A stretch of 64,000 nt of DNA from Paragorgia papillata (Eukaryota; Cnidaria; Anthozoa; Scleralcyonacea; Coralliidae): NCBI GenBank assembly GCA_035771165.1, contig JAWNZC010000313.1, positions 121,039 to 185,038 on the forward strand, read 5' to 3'. Below the pieces are notes generated by a model. That model saw nothing but the letters and a program-made list of their open reading frames with translations. It was not told the origin of the DNA and ran no database searches. A program made the translations under genes and the position numbers. This document shows positions 43,071 through 57,600 of this stretch, in pieces (the first letter of the stretch is position 1; every line of letters begins with the position of its first letter).

Positions 43071-44459
43071 ATTGTTTACCAAGCGCGGCTAATTAGACCG
43101 AGGCCAACCTGTAGATGGCGGCGAAGAACAAATGGCCCTGGCACCTCCTATCTTAACTTCAGTCAACCGCGGGTAACCAATTGAACGCAGCCATCTTGGA
43201 TTTTTTTGGAGGCAAACATTAGGCGCGTTGGTTGGCAAAGGACTGGGTCCACTGATCTCTATATAAACTGGATAGGCCAATACCTATTGCCAGCAGTCAA
43301 ACATTTCGTGCCAGTCGCCGCCATCTTACGTAGTAGAACATATGACGCATTGCGGCATTAGAACTTGTTCCCAATCCCAAAGTTGACTGGCATAAGCAAT
43401 CTTGACGTCACACGGTCATATTATCCGGGGGAAGGATTATTAAGTACTCTGTGCCGGAAGTACTCTGTGCCGGGTCGGAAAAGCCGTAAAGCAAACAACA
43501 GATGCCGGTTCGTTTAGTTTTCACTGTTTAACAACAAATACAGTCAAAAAATGGCAAGTACAGAACACGAGATATTGTTAAGGCATTAAGATTACTATAA
43601 AAGGTATAATTTAAGACTTGGAATTTAATTCTTCGTAGATTTTATAGTCTGTTTTTCAGTTTATATTATCGTAAAGATTCTTCGTTGTCGGCACTGCAGA
43701 AAAACAACGAAATTTAAAGGTTTTACAGCTCAGTAACAGAAACAAATACAAGAAATTAGTGTCTTAAACCTTATTAAGTACTTCTTGTGTCCTTACATTC
43801 TTTTCTTAAAATAACTCCTTTTGTCTGTTTTCAATCTACGAAAGCTACGAACTTCGGTGGCAGCCATCTTAGGTAGTGGTCACGTCATCATACAGCCGGC
43901 ACGCAAAATCCGGCCTCGTGCCCCATCCAGTTTTATTGAGATCAGTGACTGGGTCTAGTACATTTGCCAACCAATTGACTGAAATATCATAGGTAATGGC
44001 AGCTGAAATATTCAGAAAAAATTGAGCCTGACTAGGCGCGATAAACATCGTGAAGCCTGGGTCCGAGTAAAAAATGCGTCAAAATACGGCGCATTTTTTT
44101 GCAGCCTGTGCCCATTGAACTGTATATAAAAACTGGAACGATAACTCCATAAGGCCGGCCCTATGATTGGGTGAAGCCAAATTAGGCTGCCGTTGCCATG
44201 CGCGATTTCAATGCTCTGATGCAACCAAAAGACAACTGATTTTTGTGGTGAAATGATTCTTTAAACTATCAAGATTGTCTAAATGACTATTTACAAGAAC
44301 AAAGCTCAACGTCTTTCTAGTTAAACTTGGATCAGTCCATGGATTATGGTCATTTGCGAGTCTTCGTCTTCGAGTTTCAGTAGTATTACTACAAGGTAAG
44401 TTTGAAGTAAAAAGAATTAGAAAATATTTGTACGAAAGTGTTTATCCTGTGATCAGTTC
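43071..44459. other. unassigned stretch
   Basis: No gene recognised. Short words such as GCAGCCATCTT(G/A)G recur at about 43189 and 43861, and CACTGATCTC at 43251 has its reverse GAGATCAGTG at 43937, so a fold-back element may span about 43190-43955. Confidence 0.35.
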
Positions 44460-44991
44460 TTACTGATTTTTAAATAAGATCAACTTTGTCAGTTGATGAT
44501 GCCTGTCGCTGCGCTGTCCGTTCTGGACGATGGTCTCGCAGTAATGCTTTCCATAAGTAAACAACCGAAGCGTCAAGTATTTGTCTCCCGTGCACTTGAT
44601 TAGTTTAGTTTGATGGTCGTCTTCTACCAAACTTTCGTTCATGCCTTGTTCGTGATCCTCAAACAGAGTTAGGCGGGATTCTAGGAGGAAGTGATGACAT
44701 ACTTCGAGGATCATCTTGCTTTTTAGATTCTTCTGAATAATTTGTCCACCTTCTTTGCAGACGTACGCCTTGAACACCTGCTCTGCATGTTCGATGGTCT
44801 GGAAAACGGACTTGGAAGGAATCTTTAAACCACCGTTGTTCACAAATAAGGTGAAGGCAGAAGCTGCTGCAACTTCGCTGTACCGAACTCCACAATAATC
44901 GTGATCGGTTTTGGCTGTGGACAATATGAAACAAAACTTTTTCTGCAAGCAGGACACGAGAGTTGTTTGACCAGTTTCGATGCGACGAATC
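44460..44991 (-). CDS. terminal exon resembling a P-element/THAP9-type transposase C-terminus
   Basis: The frame is open from a possible acceptor (AATAGCAG on the minus strand, before 44991) to a stop at 44460, about 177 codons. It reads RIRRIETGQTTLVSCLQKKF, then YSEVAAASAFTLFVNNGGLK, PSKSVFQTIEHAEQVFKAYV and DKYLTLRLFTYGKHYCETIV, ending LTKLILFKNQ. A NNGGL..PS..V......E..F motif with a C-terminal helical region is seen near the end of P-element-like transposases in invertebrates. I call the family only tentatively. The upstream exons would lie at higher coordinates, where the satellite begins, so the gene is cut off or spans the array. Confidence 0.4.
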
Positions 44992-45070
44992 CTGCTATTT
45001 AGAAAAGGACATTGGAAATAAATTCAGTGCGACCTCTTTGATCCAAGTGCCCAACCATGACCTTTACCTC
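44992..45070. other. junction of transposase exon and satellite
   Basis: About 80 bp of unique sequence before the first satellite monomer. The switch into the array at GGGATTTGTG is abrupt. Confidence 0.5.
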
Positions 45071-46559
45071 GGGATTTGTGTTTTGGAATATTAATTTGTG
45101 TTTCGGGATATTAATTTGTGTTTCGGAATATTAATTTGTGTTTCGGGATATTAATTTATGTTTTGGAATATCAATTTGTGTTTTGGAATATTAATTTGTG
45201 TTTTGGAATATTAATTTGTGTTTCGTGGTATTAATTTGTGTTTTGGAATATTAATTTGTGTTTTGGAAAATTGATTTGTATTTTGGAGTATTAATTTGTG
45301 TTTCGGGAAATTAGTTTGCGTTTTGGGATATTAATTTGTGTTTTGGGATATTAATTTGTGTTTCGGGATATTAATTTGTGTTTTTGGATATTAATTTGTG
45401 TTTTGGAATATTAATTTGTGTTTCGGAATATTAATTTGTGTTTCGGGATATTAATTTATGTTTTGGAATATCAATTTGTGTTTTGGAATATTAATTTGTG
45501 TTTTGGAATATTAATTTGTGTTTTGGAATATTAATTTGTGTTTCGGGGTATTAATTTGTGTTTTGGAATATTAATTTGTGTTTTGGAAAATTGATTTGTA
45601 TTTTGGGGTATTAATTTGTGTTTCGGGAAATTAGTTTGCGTTTTGGGATATTAATTTGTGTTTTGGGATATTAATTTGTGTTTCGGGATATTAATTTGTG
45701 TTTTTGGATATTAATTTGTGTTTTGGAATATTAATTTGTGTTTTGGGATATTAATTTGTGTTTCGGGATATTAATTTGTGTTTCGGGATATTAATTTGTG
45801 TTTTGGGATATTAATTTGTGTTTCGGGATATTAGTTTGCGTTTTGGGATATTAATTAGTGTTTTGGAATATTAATTTGTGTTTCGGGGTATTAATTTGTG
45901 TTTTGGAATATTAATTTGTGTTTTCGAAAATTGATTTGTGTTTTGGAGTATTAATTTGTGTTTCGGGATATTAGTTTGTGTTTTGGGATATTAATTTGTG
46001 TTTTGGAATATTAATTTGTGTTTTGGGATATTTATTTGTGTTTTGGAATATTAATTTGTGTTATGGGATATTCATTTGTGTTTTGGAATATTAATTTGTG
46101 TTTTGGGATATTGATTTGTGTTTTGGAATATTAATTTGTGTTTTGGAATATTAATTTGTGTTTCGGGGTATTAATTTGTGTTTTGGAATATTAATTTGTG
46201 TTTTGGAAAATTAATTTGTATTTTGGAGTATTAATTTGTGTTTCGGGAAATTAGTTTGCGTTTTGGGATATTAATTTGTGTTTTGGGATATTAATTTGTG
46301 TTTCGGGATATTAATTTGTGTTTTTGGATATTAATTTGTGTTTTGGAATATTAATTTGTGTTTTGGGATATTAATTTGTGTTTCGGGATATTAGTTTGTG
46401 TTTTTGGATATTAATTTGTGTTTTGGAATATTAATTTGTGTTTTGGGATATTAATTTGTGTTTCGGGATATTAATTTGTGTTTTTGGATATTAATTTGTG
46501 TTTTGGAATATTAATTTGTGTTTTGGGATATTAATTTGTGTTTCGGGATATTAATTGTG

Positions 46560-48620
46560 TTTTGGGATATTAATTTGTGTTTCGGGATATTAGTTTGCGT
46601 TTTGGGATATTAATTAGTGTTTTGGAATATTAATTTGTGTTTCGGGGTATTAATTTGTGTTTTGGAATATTAATTTGTGTTTTGGAAAATTGATTTGTGT
46701 TTTGGAGTATTAATTTGTGTTTCGGGATATTAGTTTGTGTTTTGGGATATTAATTTGTGTTTTGGAATATTAATTTGTGTTTTGGGATATTTATTTGTGT
46801 TTTGGAATATTAATTTGTGTTATGGGATATTCATTTGTGTTTTGGAATATTAATTTGTGTTTTGGGATATTGATTTGTGTTTTGGAATATTAATTTGTGT
46901 TTTGGAATATTAATTTGTGTTTTGGAATATTAATTTGTGTTTCGGGGTATTAATTTGTGTTTTGGAATATTAATTTGTGTTTTGGAAAATTGATTTGTAT
47001 TTTGGAGTATTAATTTGTGTTTCGGGAAATTAGTTTGCGTTTTGGGATATTAATTTGTGTTTTGGGATATTAATTTGTGTTTCGGGATATTAATTTGTGT
47101 TTTTGGATATTAATTTGTGTTTTGGAATATTAATTTGTGTTTTGGGATATTAATTTGTGTTTCGGGATATTAGTTTGTGTTTTTGGATATTAATTTGTGT
47201 TTTGGAGTATTAATTTGTGTTTCGGGATATTAGTTTGTGTTTTGTGATATTAATTTGTGTTTCGGGATATTAATTTGTGTTTTTGGATATTAATTTGTGT
47301 TTTGGAATATTAATTTGTGTTTTGGGATATTAATTTGTGTTTCGGGATATTAGTTTGCGTTTTGGGATATTAGTTAGTGTTTTGGAATATTAATTTGTGT
47401 TTCGGGATATTAATTTGTGTTTTGGAATATTAATTTGTGTTTCGGGATATTAGTTTGCGTTTTGGGATATTAATTAGTGTTTTGGAATATTAATTTGCGT
47501 TTTGGAATATTAATTTGTGTTATGGAAAATTGATTTGTATTTTGGAGTATTAATTTGTGTTTCGGGAAATTAATTTGCGTTTTGGGATATTAATTTGTGT
47601 TTTGGGATATTAATTTGTGTTTCGGGATATTAGTTTGCGTTTTGGGATATTAATTAGTGTTTTGGAATATTAATTTGTGTTTCGGGGTATTAATTTGTGT
47701 TTTGGAATATTAATTTGTGTTTTGGAAAATTGATTTGTGTTTTGGAGTATTAATTTGTGTTTCGGGATATTAGTTTGTGTTTTGGGATATTAATTTGTGT
47801 TTTGGAATATTAATTTGTGTTTTGGGATATTTATTTGTGTTTTGGAATATTAATTTGTGTTATGGGATATTCATTTGTGTTTTGGAATATTAATTTGTGT
47901 TTTGGGATATTGATTTGTGTTTTGGAATATTAATTTGTGTTTTGGAATATTAATTTGTGTTTTGGAATATTAATTTGTGTTTCGGGGTATTAATTTGTGT
48001 TTTGGAATATTAATTTGTGTTTTGGAAAATTGATTTGTATTTTGGAGTATTAATTTGTGTTTCGGGAAATTAGTTTGCGTTTTGGGATATTAATTTGTGT
48101 TTTGGGATATTAATTTGTGTTTCGGGATATTAATTTGTGTTTTTGGATATTAATTTGTGTTTTGGAATATTAATTTGTGTTTTGGGATATTAATTTGTGT
48201 TTCGGGATATTAGTTTGTGTTTTTGGATATTAATTTGTGTTTTGGAGTATTAATTTGTGTTTCGGGATATTAGTTTGTGTTTTGTGATATTAATTTGTGT
48301 TTCGGGATATTAATTTGTGTTTTTGGATATTAATTTGTGTTTTGGAATATTAATTTGTGTTTTGGGATATTAATTTGTGTTTCGGGATATTAGTTTGCGT
48401 TTTGGGATATTAGTTAGTGTTTTGGAATATTAATTTGTGTTTCGGGATATTAATTTGTGTTTTGGAATATTAATTTGTGTTTCGGGATATTAGTTTGCGT
48501 TTTGGGATATTAATTAGTGTTTTGGAATATTAATTTGTGTTTCGGGGTATTAATTTGTGTTTTGGAATATTAATTTGTGTTATGGAAAATTGATTTGTAT
48601 TTTGGAGTATTAATTTGTGT
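46560..48620. repeat. 1040-bp higher-order duplication within the satellite
   Basis: Rare variants recur 1040 bp (52 monomers) apart: TTTGTGATAT at 47241 and 48281, TAGTTAGTGT at 47371 and 48411, and the CGGGGTAT-GGAAAATTG block at about 46640 and 47680. One monomer is lost in the first copy near 47500, where the offset becomes 1060. Confidence 0.8.
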
Positions 48621-51600
48621 TTCGGGAAATTAATTTGCGTTTTGGGATATTAATTTGTGTTTTGGGATATTAATTTGTGTTTCGGGATATTAATTTGTGT
48701 TTTTGGATATTAATTTGGGTTTTGGAATATTAATTTGTGTTTTGGGATATTAATTTGTGTTTCGGGATATTAATTTGTGTTTTTGGATATTAATTTGTGT
48801 TTTGGAATATTAATTTGTGTTTTGGGATATTAATTTGTGTTTCGGGATATTAGTTTGCGTTTTGGGATATTAATTAGTGTTTTGGAATAATAATTTGTGT
48901 TTCGGGATATTAATTTGTGTTTTGGGATATTAATTTGTGTTTCGGGATATTAGTTTGCGTTTTGGGATATTAATTAGTGTTTTGGAATATTAATTTGTGT
49001 TTCGGGGTATTAATTTGTGTTTTGGAATATTAATTTGTGTTTTGGAAAATTGATTTGTATTTTGGAGTATTAATTTGTGTTTCGGGAAGTTAGTTTGCGT
49101 TTTGGGATATTAATTTGTGTTTTGGGATATTAATTTGTGTTTCGGGATATTAATTTGTGTTTTTGGACATTAATTTGTGTTTTGGAATATTAATTTGTGT
49201 TTTGGGATATTAATTTGTGTTTCGGGATATTAATTTGTGTTTTTGGATATTAATTTGTGTTTTGGAATATTAATTTGTGTTTTGGGATATTAATTTGTGT
49301 TTCGGGATATTAGTTTGCGTTTTGGGATATTAATTAGTGTTTGGAATATTAATTTGTGTTTCGGGATATTAATTTGTGTTTTGGGATATTAATTTGTGTT
49401 TCGGGATATTAGTTTGCGTTTTGGGATATTAATTTGTGTTTTGGGATATTAATTTGTGTTTCGGGATATTAATTTGTGTTTTTGGATATTAATTTGTGTT
49501 TTGGAATATTAATTTGTGTTTTGGGATATTAATTTGTGTTTCGGGATATTAATTTGTGTTTTTGGATATTAATTTGTGTTTTGGAATATTAATTTGTGTT
49601 TTGGGATATTAATTTGTGTTTCGGGATATTAGTTTGCGTTTTGGGATACTAATTAGTGTTTTGGAATATTAATTTATATTTCGGGGTATTAATTTGTGTT
49701 TTGGAATATTAATTTGTGTTTTGGAAAATTGATTTGTGTTTTGGAGTATTAATTTGTGTTTCGGGATATTAGTTTATGTTTTGGGATATTAATTTGTGTT
49801 TTGGAATATTAATTTGTGTTTTGGGATATTAATTTGTGTTTTGGGATATTAATTTGTGTTTTGGAATATTAATTTGTGTTATGGGATATTCATTTGTGTT
49901 TTGGAATATTAATTTGTGTTTTGGGATATTGATTTGTGTTTTGGAGTATTAATTTATGTTTTGGAATATTAATTTGTGTTTTGGAATATTAATTTGTGTT
50001 TCGGGGTATTAATTTGTGTTTTGGAATATTAATTTGTGTTTTGGAAAATTGATTTGTGTTTTGGAGTATTAATTTGTGTTTCGGGAAATTAGTTTGCGTT
50101 TTGGGATATTAATTTGTGTTTTGGGATATTAATTTGTGTTTCGGGATATTAATTTGTGTTTTTGGATATTAATTTGTGTTTTGGAAGATTAATTTGTGTT
50201 TTGGGATATTAATTTGTGTTTCGGGATATTAGTTTGTGTTTTGGGATATTAATTTGTGTTTTGGAATATTAATTTGTGTTTTGGGATATTAATTTGTGTT
50301 TTGGGATATTAATTTGTGTTTTGGAATATTAATTTGTGTCATGGGATATTCCTCTGTGTTTTGGAATATTAATTTGTGTTTCTGGATATTAATTTGTGTT
50401 TTGGAATATTAATTTGTGTTATGGGATATTAATTTGTGTTTTGGGATATTGATTTGTGTTTTGCAATATTAATTTGTGTTTTGGAATATTAATTTGTGTT
50501 TTGGAATATTAATTTGTGTTTCGGGGTATTAATTTGTGTTTTGGAATATTAATTTGTGTTTTGGAAAATTGATTTGTATTTTGGAGTATTAATTTGTGTT
50601 TCGGGAAATTAGTTTGCGTTTTGGGATATTAATTTGTTGTTTTGGGATATTAATTTGTGTTTTGGAAAATTGATTTGTATTTTGGAGTATTAATTTGTGT
50701 TTCGGGAAATTAGTTTGCGTTTTGGGATATTAATTTGTGTTTTGGGATATTAATTTGTGTTTCGGGATATTAATTTGTGTTTCGGGATATTAATTTGTGT
50801 TTTGGAATATTAATTTGTGTTATGGGATATCAATTTGTGTTTTGGGATATTGATTTGTGTTTTGGAATATTAATTTGTGTTTTGGAATATTAATTTGTGT
50901 TTTGGAATATTAATTTGTGTTTCGGGGTATTAATTTGTGTTTTGGAATATTAATTTGTGTTTTGGAAAATTGATTTGTATTTTGGAGTATTAATTTGTGT
51001 TTCGGGAAATTAGTTTGCGTTTTGGGATATTAATTTGTGTTTTGGGATATTAATTTGTGTTTCGGGATATTAATTTGTTTTTTTGGATATTAATTTGTGT
51101 TTTGGAATATTAATTTGTGTTTTTGGATATTAATTTGTGTTTTGGAATATTAATTTGTGTTTTGGGATATTAATTTGTGTTTCGGGATATTAGTTTGCGT
51201 TTTGGGATATTAATTAGTGTTTCGGAATATTAATTTGTGTTTCGGGATATTAATTTGTGTTTTGGGATATTAATTTGTGTTTCGGGATATTAGTTTGCGT
51301 TTTGGGATATTAATTAGTGTTTTGGAATATTAATTTGTGTTTCGGGGTATTAATTTGTGTTTTGGAATATTAATTTGTGTTTTGGAAAATTGATTTGTGT
51401 TTTGGAGTATTAATTTGTGTTTCGGGATATTAGTTTGTGTTTTGGGATATTAATTTGTGTTTTGGAATATTAATTTGTGTTTTGGGATATTAATTTGTGT
51501 TTTGGGATATTAATTTGTGTTTTGGAATATTAATTTGTGTTATGGGATATTCATTTGTGTTTTGGAATATTAATTTGTGTTTTGGGATATTGATTTGTGT

Positions 51601-54600
51601 TTTGGAGTATTAATTTGTGTTTTGGAATATTAATTTGTGTTTTGGAATATTAATTTGTGTTTCGGGGTATTAATTTGTGTTTTGGAATATTAATTTGTGT
51701 TTTGGAAAATTGATTTGTGTTTTGGAGTATTAATTTGTGTTTCGGGAAATTAGTTTGCGTTTTGGGATATTAATTTGTGTTTTGGGATATTAATTTGTGT
51801 TTCGGGATATTAATTTGTGTTTTTGGATATTAATTTGTGGTTTTGGAAGATTAATTTGTGTTTTGGGATATTAATTTGTGTTTCCGGGATATTAGTTTGT
51901 GTTTTGGGATATTAATTTGTGTTTTGGAATATTAATTTGTGTTTTGGGATATTAATTTGTGTTTTGGGATATTAATTTGTGTTTTGGAATATTAATTTGT
52001 GTCATGGGATATTCCTCTGTGTTTTGGAATATTAATTTGTGTTTCTGGATATTAATTTGTGTTTTGGAATATTAATTTGTGTTATGGGATATTAATTTGT
52101 GTTTTGGGATATTGATTTGTGTTTTGCAATATTAATTTGTGTTTTGGAATATTAATTTGTGTTTTGGAATATTAATTTGTGTTTCGGGGTATTAATTTGT
52201 GTTTTGGAATATTAATTTGTGTTTTGGAAAATTGATTTGTATTTTGGAGTATTAATTTGTGTTTCGGGAAATTAGTTTGCGTTTTGGGATATTAATTTGT
52301 GTTTTGGGATATTAATTTGTGTTTTGGAAAATTGATTTGTATTTTGGAGTATTAATTTGTGTTTCGGGAAATTAGTTTGCGTTTTGGGATATTAATTTGT
52401 GTTTCGGGATATTAATTTGTGTTTCGGGATATTAATTTGTGTTTTGGAATATTAATTTGTGTTATGGGATATCAATTTGTGTTTTGGGATATTGATTTGT
52501 GTTTTGGAATATTAATTTGTGTTTTGGAATATTAATTTGTGTTTTGGAATATTAATTTGTGTTTCGGGGTATTAATTTGTGTTTTGGAATATTAATTTGT
52601 GTTTTGGAAAATTGATTTGTATTTTGGAGTATTAATTTGTGTTTCGGGAAATTAGTTTGCGTTTTGGGATATTAATTTGTGTTTTGGGATATTAATTTGT
52701 GTTTCGGGATATTAATTTGTTTTTTTGGATATTAATTTGTGTTTTGGAATATTAATTTGTGTTTTGGGATATTAATTTGTGTTTTGGGATATTAATTTGT
52801 GTTTTTGGATATTAATTTGTGTTTTGGAATATTAATTTGTGTTTTGGGATATTAATTTGTGTTTCGGGATATTAGTTTGCGTTTTGGGATATTAATTTGT
52901 GTTTTGGGATATTAATTTGTGTTTCGGGATATTAATTTGTGTTTTTGGATATTAATTTGTGTTTTGGAATATTAATTTGTGTTTTGGGATATTAATTTGT
53001 GTTTCGGGATATTAGTTTGCGTTTTGGGATATTAATTAGTGTTTCGGAATATTAATTTGTGTTTCGGGATATTAATTTGTGTTTTGGGATATTAATTTGT
53101 GTTTCGGGATATTAGTTTGCGTTTTGGGATACTAATTAGTGTTTTGGAATATTAATTTATGTTTCGGGGTATTAATTTGTGTTTTGGAATATTAATTTGT
53201 GTTTTGGAAAATTGATTTGTGTTTTGGAGTATTAATTTGTGTTTCGGGATATTAGTTTGTGTTTTGGGATATTAATTTGTGTTTTGGAATATTAATTTGT
53301 GTTTTCGGATATTAATTTGTGTTTTGGGATATTAATTTGTGTTTTGGAGTATTAATTTGTGTTATGGGATATTCATTTGTGTTTTGGAATATTAATTTGT
53401 GTTTTGGGATATTGATTTGTGTTTTGGAGTATTAATTTGTGTTTTGGAATATTAATTTGTGTTTTGGAATATTAATTTGTGTTTCGGGGTATTAATTTGT
53501 GTTTTGGAATATTAATTTGTGTTTTGGAAAATTGATTTGTGTTTTGGAGTATTAATTTGTGTTTCGGGAAATTAGTTTGCGTTTTGGGATATTAATTTGT
53601 GTTTTGGGATATTAATTTGTGTTTCGGGATATTAATTTGTGTTTTTGGATATTAATTTGTGTTTTGGAAGATTAATTTGTGTTTTGGGATATTAATTTGT
53701 GTTTCGGGATATTAGTTTGTGTTTTGGGATATTAATTTGTGTTTTGGAATATTAATTTGTGTTTTGGGATATTAATTTGTGTTTTGGGATATTAATTTGT
53801 GTTTTGGAATATTAATTTGTGTCATGGGATATTCCTCTGTGTTTTGGAATATTAATTTGTGTTTCTGGATATTAATTTGTGTTTTGGAATATTAATTTGT
53901 GTTATGGGATATTAATTTGTGTTTTGGGATATCGATTTGTGTTTTGCAATATTAATTTGTGTTTTGGAATATTAATTTGTGTTTTGGAATATTAATTTGT
54001 GTTTCGGGGTATTAATTTGTGTTTTGGAATATTAATTTGTGTTTTGGAAAATTGATTTGTATTTTGGAGTATTAATTTGTGTTTCGGGAAATTAGTTTGC
54101 GTTTTGGGATATTAATTTGTGTTTTGGGATATTAATTTGTGTTTCGGGATATTAATTTGTGTTTTGGATATTAATTTGTGTTTTGGAATATTAATTTGTG
54201 TTTTGGGATATTAATTTGTGTTTCGGGATATTAATTTGTGTTTTTGGATATTAATTTGTGTTTTGGAATATTAATTTGTGTTTTGGGATATTAATTTGTG
54301 TTTCGGGATATTAGTTTGCGTTTTGGGATATTAATTTGTGTTTTGGGATATTAATTTGTGTTTCGGGATATTAATTTGTGTTTTTGGATATTAATTTATG
54401 TTTTGGAATATTAATTTGTGTTTTGGGATATTAATTTGTTTTTCGGGATATTAATTTGTGTTTTTGGATATTAATTTGTGTTTTGGGATATTAATTTGTG
54501 TTTCGGGATATTAGTTTGCGTTTTGGGATATTAATTAGTGTTTCGGAATATTAATTTGTGTTTCGGGATATTAATTTGTGTTTTGGGTTATTAATTTGTG

Positions 54601-57600
54601 TTTCGGGATATTAGTTTGCGTTTTGGGATATTAATTAGTGTTTTGGAATATTAATTTGTGTTTTGGAAAATAGATTTGTGTTTTGCAGTATTAATTTGTG
54701 TTTCGGGATATTAATTTGTGTTTTGGAATATTAATTTGTGTTTTGGAAAATTGATTTGTATTTTGGAATATTAATTTGTGTTATGGGATATTCATTTGTG
54801 TTTTGGAGTATTAATTTGTGTTTCGGGATATTAGTTTGTGTTTTGGGATATTAATTTGTGTTTTCGAATATTAATTTGTGTTTTGGGATATTAATTTGTG
54901 TTTTGGGATATTAATTTGTGTTTTGGAATATTAATTTGTGTTATGGGATATTAATTTGTGTTTTGGGATATTGATTTGTGTTTTGGAATATTAATTTATG
55001 TTTCGGGATATTAATTTGTGTTTTGGAATATTAATTTGTGTTATGGGATATTAATTTGTGTTTTGGGATATTGATTTGTGTTTTGGAATATTAATTTGTG
55101 TTTTGGAATATTAATTTGTGTTTTGGAATATTAATTTGTGTTTCGGGGTATTAATTTGTGTTTTGGAATATTAATTTGTGTTTTGGAATATTAATTTGTG
55201 TCATGGGATATTCCTCTGTGTTTTGGAATATTAATTTGTGTTTCTGGATATTAATTTGTGTTTTGTAATATTAATTTGTGTTATGGGATATTAATTTGTG
55301 TTTTGGGATATTGATTTGTGTTTTGCAATATTAATTTGTGTTTTGGAATATTAATTTGTTTTTTGGAATATTAATTTGTGTTTCGGGGTATTAATTTGTG
55401 TTTTGGAATATTAATTTGTGTTTTGGAAAATTGATTTGTATTTTGGAGTATTAATTTGTGTTTCGGGAAATTAGTTTGCGTTTTGGGATATTAATTTGTG
55501 TTTTGGGATATTAATTTGTGTTTTGGAAAATTGATTTGTATTTTGGAGTATTAATTTGTGTTTCGGGAAATTAGTTTGCGTTTTGGGATATTAATTTGTG
55601 TTTTGGGATATTAATTTGTGTTTCGGGATATTAATTTGTGTTTCGGGATATTAATTTGTGTTTTGGAATATTAATTTGTGTTATGGGATATCAATTTGTG
55701 TTTTGGGATATTGATTTGTGTTTTGGAATATTAATTTGTGTTTTGGAATATTAATTTGTGTTTTGGAATATTAATTTGTGTTTCGGGGTATTAATTTGTG
55801 TTTTGGAATATTAATTTGTGTTTTGGAAAATTGATTTGTATTTTGGAGTATTAATTTGTGTTTTCGGGAAATTATTTTGCGTTTTGGGATATTAATTTGT
55901 GTTTTGGGATATTAATTTGTGTTTCGGGATATTAATTTGTTTTTTTGGATATTAATTTGTGTTTTGGAATATTAATTTGTGTTTTGGGATATTAATTTGT
56001 GTTTTGGGATATTAATTTGTGTTTTTGGATATTAATTTGTGTTTTGGAATATTAATTTGTGTTTTGGGATATTAATTTGTGTTTCGGGATATTAGTTTGC
56101 GTTTTGGGATATTAATTTGTGTTTTGGGATATTAATTTGTGTTTCGGGATATTAATTTGTGTTTTTGGATATTAATTTGTGTTTTGGAATATTAATTTGT
56201 GTTTTGGGATATTAATTTGTGTTTCGGGATATTAATTTGTGTTTTTGGATATTAATTTGTGTTTTGGAATATTAATTTGTGTTTTGGGATATTAATTTGT
56301 GTTTCGGGATATTAGTTTGCGTTTTGGGATATTAATTAGTGTTTCGGAATATTAATTTGTGTTTCGGGATATTAATTTGTGTTTTGGGATATTAATTTGT
56401 GTTTCGGGATATTAGTTTGCGTTTTGGGGTATTAATTAGTGTTTTGGAATATTAATTTAAGTTTCGGGTATTAATTTGTGTTTTGGAATATTAATTTGTG
56501 TTTTGGAAAATTGATTTGTGTTTTGGAGTAATAATTTGTGTTTCGGGATGTTAGTTTGTGTTTTGGGATATTTATTTGTGTTTTGGAATATTAATTTGTG
56601 TTTCGGGATATTAATTTGTGTTTTGGGATATTAATTTGTGTTTTGGAATATTAATTTGTGTTTTGGGATATTGATTTGTGTTTTGGAATATTAATTTGTG
56701 TTTTGGGATATTGATTTGTGTTTTGGAATATTAATTTGTGTTTTGGGATATTAATTTGTGTTTTGGAATATTAATTTGTGTTTCGGGGTATTAATTTGTG
56801 TTTTGGAATATTAATTTGTGTTTTGGAAAAATTGATTTGTTGTTTTGGAGTATTAATTTGTGTTTCGGGAAATTAGTTTGCGTTTTGGGATATTAATTTG
56901 TGTTTTGGGATATTAATTTGTGTTTCGGGATATTAATTTGTGTTTTTGGATATTAATTTGTGTTTTGGAAGATTAATTTGTGTTTTGGGATATTAATTTG
57001 TGTTTCGGGATATTAGTTTGTGTTTTGGGATATTAATTTGTGTTTTGGAATATTAATTTGTGTTTTGGGATATTAATTTGTGTTTTGGGATATTAATTTG
57101 TGTTTTGGAATATTAATTTGTGTCATGGGATATTCCTCTGTGTTTTGGAATATTAATTTGTGTTTCTGGATATTAATTTGTGTTTTGGAATATTAATTTG
57201 TGTTATGGGATATTAATTTGTGTTTTGGGATATTGATTTGTGTTTTGGAATATTAATTTGTGTTTTGGAATATTAATTTGTGTTTTGGAATATTAATTTG
57301 TGTTTCGGGGTATTAATTTGTGTTTTGGAATATTAATTTGTGTTTTGGAAAATTGATTTGTATTTTGGAGTATTAATTTGTGTTTCGGGAAATTAGTTTG
57401 CGTTTTGGGATATTAATTTGTGTTTTGGGATATTAATTTGTGTTTCGGGATATTAATTTGTGTTTTTGGATATTAATTTGTGTTTTGGAATATTAATTTG
57501 TGTTTTGGGATATTAATTTGTGTTTCGGGATATTAATTTGTGTTTTTGGATATTAATTTGTGTTTTGGAATATTAATTTGTGTTTTGGGATATTAATTTG

